Of a stretch of 64,000 nt of DNA, positions 60,279 to 64,000 are shown piece by piece; the stretch's first letter is position 1; every line of letters begins with the position of its first letter. A program made the position numbers and the translations under genes. Under the pieces are notes generated by a model. The model had not been told where the DNA came from, made no database searches, and worked only from the letters and a program-made list of their open reading frames with translations. The stretch spans positions 62,001 through 126,000 of the forward strand of contig NZ_CP092891.1 in assembly GCF_026559675.1 (NCBI RefSeq), written 5' to 3'. This stretch comes from Microbacterium oxydans (GTDB lineage Bacteria > Actinomycetota > Actinomycetes > Actinomycetales > Microbacteriaceae).

Positions 60279-61261
60279 AGTCGCACCCTCCAGAGCACCA
60301 CGACGAGGCCGAGCAGGCCGACCGAGAGCAGAACGATCCAGAGGTTCGGCGTGTCCGTCCAGACCACCTGCGCCTCGCCGCGCAGCTCCGTCGCCTCCTG
60401 CTCCTGCACCTGGGCGACGATGTCCGCGACCGTCGTCGTATCGCGAAGACCGAAGGCGGCCCCGCCGGTGGCCTCGGCCGCTGCGGAGAGCTCCGCGCTG
60501 ACATCGGCGTCCTTGCCCTGCACCGGGTTCAGCGCGAAGACGCGCACGTCCTTCGATGCGGCATAGGCGGCGGCCTCTTCGAGGGTCACGATCGAGGCGC
60601 CGTTCACCTCGTTGTCGGTCGCGAAGATCACGGAGCGCGAGCGCTCGTCGTCCGGGCGGTCGAAGCCCATCGTGCAGGCGGCCAGGCCGTCGCCGATCAG
60701 GGACGCGCCGTCTCCGTTGAGCGTCCCGACCCAGTGCTCGGGGATCTGGTCGACGTAGTCGAAGCTCTCCGTCATGCTCGCCAGGTGCTCGCGGATGAAG
60801 TCGTAGTCGTCGGTCAGCGGGAAGATCTGCACCGGGGAGCTGTTGAAGATCGTCAGTCCGATCCGCTCGCCCTCGAACCCGTCCAGCAGCTCGTCGAACA
60901 CCGTCAGCACCTCGACGTCGACCTCGGTCATCGACCCCGAGACGTCGAGGCACAGCATGATGTCGCGGCTCGTGTTCACGGGCTGGATGGTCTGCGCCGA
61001 CATCGGCCGGGCGGCCACCACACCGGCGACGACGGCCGTCAGCGCGCCCAGCGCGAGGATGCCGGAGAGCGCGACGGCTCGACGGGCGAGCGCGCGGCGG
61101 AACGTCGGGAGGGCGCGCAGCCGCTCGGCGCGGGCGACCCGGGCCGCGTCGCCGCCGCGGACGCGATCGCCCTTCCGCAGTCCGAGGATGAGGCCGACCG
61201 TGAGCGCGATCAGCACCACGGCGACCGCGGCCACCAGCATCCACACGTTCGCTAGTGCCAT
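60275..61261 (-). CDS. Von Willebrand factor A membrane protein (first of two)
   Basis: A 328-residue protein with helices at residues about 5-27 and 64-84, a vWA domain with an intact metal-ion site DVSGS (106-110), later TIFNSSPVQIF and GDGLAACTMGF (the third metal-site Asp), and a C-terminal helix (LWIVLLSVGLLGLVVVLW). Such proteins bind partners through Mg2+ and are handled by MoxR ATPases. ATG at 61261 overlaps the preceding gene by 10 bases, so translation is coupled. Confidence 0.85.
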   Translation of the reverse strand: MALANVWMLVAAVAVVLIALTVGLILGLRKGDRVRGGDAARVARAERLRALPTFRRALARRAVALSGILALGALTAVVAGVVAARPMSAQTIQPVNTSRDIMLCLDVSGSMTEVDVEVLTVFDELLDGFEGERIGLTIFNSSPVQIFPLTDDYDFIREHLASMTESFDYVDQIPEHWVGTLNGDGASLIGDGLAACTMGFDRPDDERSRSVIFATDNEVNGASIVTLEEAAAYAASKDVRVFALNPVQGKDADVSAELSAAAEATGGAAFGLRDTTTVADIVAQVQEQEATELRGEAQVVWTDTPNLWIVLLSVGLLGLVVVLWRVRL

Positions 61262-61743
61262 GTGCGCACCACCGTCCGCGCGGCCTCGGCGCCGGCGACC
61301 GGATCGATCGCGGGCCCCTGGCGGAAGATGCTGGGGTAGTAGTGCCGGCCCATCGCGTCGATGAGCGCGGGGTGCACACCCCGGGCCACCAGGTCGTCGA
61401 GCGCGAGCACCGGGGCCTCCAGGCCGCTGTACTCGTTCACGAACGTGCGGACCACCCGGCTCAGCTCGAGGTTCGCCTGCCGGGCGGACATCCGGCGTTC
61501 GCGGTAGTCGGTCTCGATCTGCTGGATGCGGGCGAGGTACTCGGTGCGCAGCTGCGAGAGCACGTCGATGATCAGCGGAGGGTTCCCCGAGTTGTCGTCG
61601 GCGGGCGGGAGGGTGCGGCGCGGACGCGTGAGCACGATGAGCAGCCAGGCACCCAGCACCAGGAGGGCGAGGATGCCGATCGCGAGCAGCATCCATCCCC
61701 ACCCGTACTGCGCCGGAGGGTAGAGCTCGTCAGAGCCGGGCAT
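61252..61743 (-). CDS. MoxR-cluster membrane protein (DUF4381-like)
   Basis: A 163-residue protein with one N-terminal helix (about residues 17-38) and a charged helical soluble part (LRTEYLARIQQIETDYRERRMS in part). This size and place between DUF58 and the first vWA gene are typical of the small component of MoxR/vWA clusters, often named DUF4381. Its sequence is too short of motifs for a firm family call. ATG at 61743 overlaps DUF58 by 14 bases. Confidence 0.7.
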   Translation of the reverse strand: MPGSDELYPPAQYGWGWMLLAIGILALLVLGAWLLIVLTRPRRTLPPADDNSGNPPLIIDVLSQLRTEYLARIQQIETDYRERRMSARQANLELSRVVRTFVNEYSGLEAPVLALDDLVARGVHPALIDAMGRHYYPSIFRQGPAIDPVAGAEAARTVVRTWH

Positions 61744-62617
61744 TCGACCTCCGATTCAGCAGCTGCAGCAGCTGCGTGACGGCGTCGTCCTGCCCGTCCA
61801 GGGCGGAGTGGCTGATCTCCATGCGCGTGAGGATCTCGGCGAGGTGCGCGGCATCCGCCTCGCGCTGTGCGGTCAGCTCCTGCACGATGCCGTGGTCGCC
61901 CTGCACGAAGTCCGGCACCTGCCAGCGGCTGTCGACGTCGCTGCGGATGCGGCCGGTGGCGTGGTCGAGCACGGGCTCGGCGTCGCGCAGCGTGAGCCAC
62001 AGCACGTCGTGCTGCACGCGCAGACGGCGCAGCATCCGCTCGGTCTCGCTCGTGACCGGGGCCTCGTCGGTGATGACCACGACGATCATGCGGCGGGCGA
62101 TGGTACGGGTGACGAAGGAGAGCAGGGCGTCGCGGTCGCTCGGTGCGGAGCTCTCGTCGATGGCGCGATCGATCGTGCGGAGCGCGTGCTCCAGGGCGCC
62201 CTCGCTGCGGCCCGGGGCCAGGCGGCGCACCTTCGCGGCGTCGCCGTAGACCGTGGTGAAGTCGTCGCCGTGGCGCAGCGTCAGCACGCCGAGCACGCCC
62301 GTGGCGAGGATCGCCAGCTCCTTCTTCGACTTCTCGTCCGCCGCGAGGGCCGACATGGAGCGGCCGGTGTCGACCACGAACATCACGGTGTGCATGCGGG
62401 TCGCGCGGGAGCGCTTCACCAGAGGTGTTCCCAGCCGGGCGGTCGCCCGCCAGTCGATGTCGCGCACCTGATCGCCGTACTCGTACTTGCGCAGGTCCTC
62501 GAAGTCGAGGCTCCGACCGCGCAGCAGCGACGCGTAGGCGCCGTCGAGCGCGTGCAGCGACTTGCGCGTCGAGTGGATGAAGAGCTTGCTCTTCACCTGC
62601 GTGATCAGGCTGGCCAT
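61730..62617 (-). CDS. DUF58 domain protein
   Basis: A 295-residue DUF58 protein, a vWA-like fold found beside MoxR. The signature is RSLDFEDLRKYEYGDQVRDIDWRATAR (residues 35-61, quoted in part as YEYGDQVRDIDWRATAR), followed by FVVDTGRSM (DxxxS metal-site variant) and VVVITDEAPV. No membrane helix; it acts in the cytoplasm with MoxR. It starts 7 bases after the moxR stop. Confidence 0.9.
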   Translation of the reverse strand: MASLITQVKSKLFIHSTRKSLHALDGAYASLLRGRSLDFEDLRKYEYGDQVRDIDWRATARLGTPLVKRSRATRMHTVMFVVDTGRSMSALAADEKSKKELAILATGVLGVLTLRHGDDFTTVYGDAAKVRRLAPGRSEGALEHALRTIDRAIDESSAPSDRDALLSFVTRTIARRMIVVVITDEAPVTSETERMLRRLRVQHDVLWLTLRDAEPVLDHATGRIRSDVDSRWQVPDFVQGDHGIVQELTAQREADAAHLAEILTRMEISHSALDGQDDAVTQLLQLLNRRSNARL

Positions 62618-62624
62618 GGACGGA

Positions 62625-63692
62625 TCAGGGCGTGGGGACCGACGCGAAGATCTGGTCGATGATCTCCTCGCTGCGGATGCCCTCGGCGTCGGCCTCGAAC
62701 GTGAGCAGCACGCGGTGGCGGAGCACGAGGTGGCGGAGTTCGCGGATGTCTTCGGGCAGCACGTGGGAGCGGCCCTTCAGCAGCGCCAGCGCCCGCGAGG
62801 CCTGCAGGAACGCGATGCTCGCCCGGGGGCTCGCGCCGTACTTGATGAACCGGGCGCGCTCCTCGCCGATGTACGGCGCGGGGTTCCGGGTGACGTAGGC
62901 GATCGACACGATGTAGTTGCGGATCGCGGGGTCGACGTAGATGCGGCTCGCGACGTCCTGCAGCAGGTGCACGTCGTCGAGGCTGACGGCGCTGGCCACG
63001 TGCCGGTCGGGGTCGAGCACGCCGGAGTCGATGCGGCTCAGGACCTCGAGCTCCTCGGCCGGGCTCGGGTACTCCACGATCTCCTTGAGCAGGAAGCGGT
63101 CCATCTGCGCCTCGGGCAGCTCGTACGTGCCCTCCTGCTCGATCGGGTTCTGCGTCGCGATCACGAGGAACGGCTTCGGCAGGTGGTGGATCTCGCCGCC
63201 GATCGTGGTCTGGTGCTCCTGCATCGCCTCGAGCATCGCGCTCTGCGTCTTCGCGCTGGAGCGGTTGATCTCGTCGAGCAGCACGAAGTTCGCGTGCACC
63301 GGGCCGAGCACGGTGCGGAACGAGCCGGTCGCCGTGTCGTAGATCTGGTTGCCGGTGATGTCGCTCGGCAGCAGGTCAGGGGTGCACTGGATGCGCTTGA
63401 ACTGCGCCTTCACGGTGTCGGCGAGCGTGCTGGCGGCGGTGGTCTTGGCGAGGCCCGGGACGCTCTCCAGCAGGATGTGGCCGCCGGCGATGAGGGACAC
63501 CAGCAGGCTCGTGCGCAGCCGGTCCTGGCCGACCATCTTCGCCGAGTACGAGGCGGAGATGATCCGCAGCACCTCGGTGGCTCTGGCCATCTCGGCACCG
63601 GTCGGCGCGCCGTTCGCGGCGACCGCGGCCGGGGCGGGCGGGGGAGGAGGAGCGGGGGTCGTCCGCTGGTCAGGCGTGGAGTACTCGGTCAT
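62625..63692 (-). CDS. moxR: MoxR-family AAA+ ATPase
   Basis: A 355-residue AAA+ chaperone of the MoxR class. Walker A is VPGLAKTT (78-85), Walker B FVLLDEINRS, sensor 1 ATQNPIEQEGTY, and the C-terminal lid has YGASPRASIAFLQASRALA. A Pro/Ala-rich leader of about 30 residues precedes the core. MoxR proteins assemble as hexamers and mature or activate metal-dependent vWA partners, here the DUF58 and the two vWA proteins. AGGGAG lies 8 bases before the ATG at 63692; the open frame upstream is not needed. Confidence 0.95.
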   Translation of the reverse strand: MTEYSTPDQRTTPAPPPPPAPAAVAANGAPTGAEMARATEVLRIISASYSAKMVGQDRLRTSLLVSLIAGGHILLESVPGLAKTTAASTLADTVKAQFKRIQCTPDLLPSDITGNQIYDTATGSFRTVLGPVHANFVLLDEINRSSAKTQSAMLEAMQEHQTTIGGEIHHLPKPFLVIATQNPIEQEGTYELPEAQMDRFLLKEIVEYPSPAEELEVLSRIDSGVLDPDRHVASAVSLDDVHLLQDVASRIYVDPAIRNYIVSIAYVTRNPAPYIGEERARFIKYGASPRASIAFLQASRALALLKGRSHVLPEDIRELRHLVLRHRVLLTFEADAEGIRSEEIIDQIFASVPTP

Positions 63693-63893
63693 CTGGTTGC
63701 TCCCTCGTTCCGGGACGCACGTCACGGCCATCCCCCGCGGACCAGCGTAATCGCATCCGCTCCACCCCCTGCTAACGTCGAAGAGCAGCCGCGTTCCGGG
63801 CAGGTCGAGCATTCCGCTCCCGCCGGGACAGAACTGTTCCTCGCTCGGATGCGGCCGCGCCCGATACATGACTGAAGAGTATGAGGACAATAC

Positions 63894-64000
63894 GTGACGA
63901 GTAGAGAACGAGTAGCGATCATCGGCGCCGGCCCCTCGGGCATGGCGCAGCTGCGGGCCTTCGAATCCGCAGCCCGCGCGGGGGCGGAGATCCCCGAGCT
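63894..64000 (+). CDS. Flavin-containing monooxygenase, N-terminal part
   Basis: GTG at 63894 opens a frame that runs to the window edge (35 residues visible). It reads [20 protein letters not shown], an FAD-binding GxGxxG motif; the following AGAEIPE strongly resembles bacterial trimethylamine monooxygenase/FMO proteins, which oxygenate amines or sulfides. GAGGA precedes the GTG by 6-7 bases. It is divergent from moxR. The product class is likely; substrate is unknown. Confidence 0.7.
   Translation, partial: MTSRERVAIIGAGPSGMAQLRAFESAARAGAEIPE

Overview
The window is chromosomal DNA of a high-GC actinobacterium. Coding density is high, high-GC codons dominate, many neighbouring genes overlap by 4 bases, and many genes look leaderless. 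The gene content (NucS mismatch repair instead of MutSL, an actinobacterial QcrB, a MrpA-MrpB fusion, a HTH plus Clp-N pair, several GntR/TetR/MarR/ROK regulators) fits Microbacteriaceae, most likely Microbacterium or a close relative. The genus is inferred from protein resemblance only. I saw no rRNA, tRNA, CRISPR array, insertion sequence or prophage.

Layout. 1-4.9 kb: carbohydrate catabolic module (2-hydroxyacid dehydrogenase, SorC-type regulator, polyol-type MFS importer, class II aldolase, aldehyde dehydrogenase). 5-6.5 kb: a membrane protein and a small two-gene operon of unknown function behind a palindromic operator. 6.5-8.2 kb: isochorismatase-type hydrolase divergent from a GlxA-like regulator. 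8.2-15.7 kb: ROK repressor coupled to a Bcr/CflA exporter, divergent from a sugar-uptake operon (ThuA, lipoprotein binding protein, two permeases, aldo/keto reductase; no ATPase). 15.8-19.7 kb: MarR-SDR pair, ICMT-like methyltransferase, ChaA-type antiporter, small membrane protein. 20.1-22.4 kb: an orphan cytochrome b (qcrB) and a membrane protein. 22.5-25.9 kb: a 44-residue basic protein, the HTH/Clp_N-SRPBCC pair, a shikimate-dehydrogenase-like protein and an EamA transporter.

25.9-26.6 kb is a 631-base gene-free stretch full of hairpins, ahead of a cold-shock protein. 26.9-32.9 kb: HAD phosphatase, a heptad-repeat coiled-coil protein, NucS, an MFS protein divergent from a LacI regulator, and a large membrane protein. 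33.0-39.3 kb: complete Mrp Na+/H+ antiporter operon (mrpAB fusion, C, D, E, F, G). 39.4-42.8 kb: alpha/beta hydrolase and penicillin-acylase-family protein. 42.9-46.3 kb: TetR regulator, degenerate ABC-like protein and YhgE/Pip-like exporter in one coupled operon. 46.5-49.0 kb: GntR regulator, argG and a decayed vapBC toxin-antitoxin relic. 49.0-54.3 kb: MFS, ZIP-like transporter, flavin-binding protein, esterase, PucR-type regulator.

54.4-63.7 kb is a long minus-strand run: moxR, DUF58, membrane protein, two von Willebrand A proteins, a secreted beta-propeller/ricin-lectin protein, a TPR-like protein and a membrane protein. This is a MoxR/Bat-type cluster apparently split by the lectin gene. 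The window ends in the start of a flavin-containing monooxygenase.

Regulation is unusually readable. Most divergent pairs carry a clear palindrome between them, strong hairpins sit between most convergent pairs, and about a dozen genes have a TAnnnT -10 box only 6-7 bases before the start codon. The most interesting loci are the HTH/Clp_N-SRPBCC pair with twin operators, the small unknown operon at 5.7-6.5 kb, the hairpin-rich region before the cold-shock gene, the TetR/degenerate-ABC/YhgE operon, the vapBC relic and the lectin gene inside the moxR cluster.
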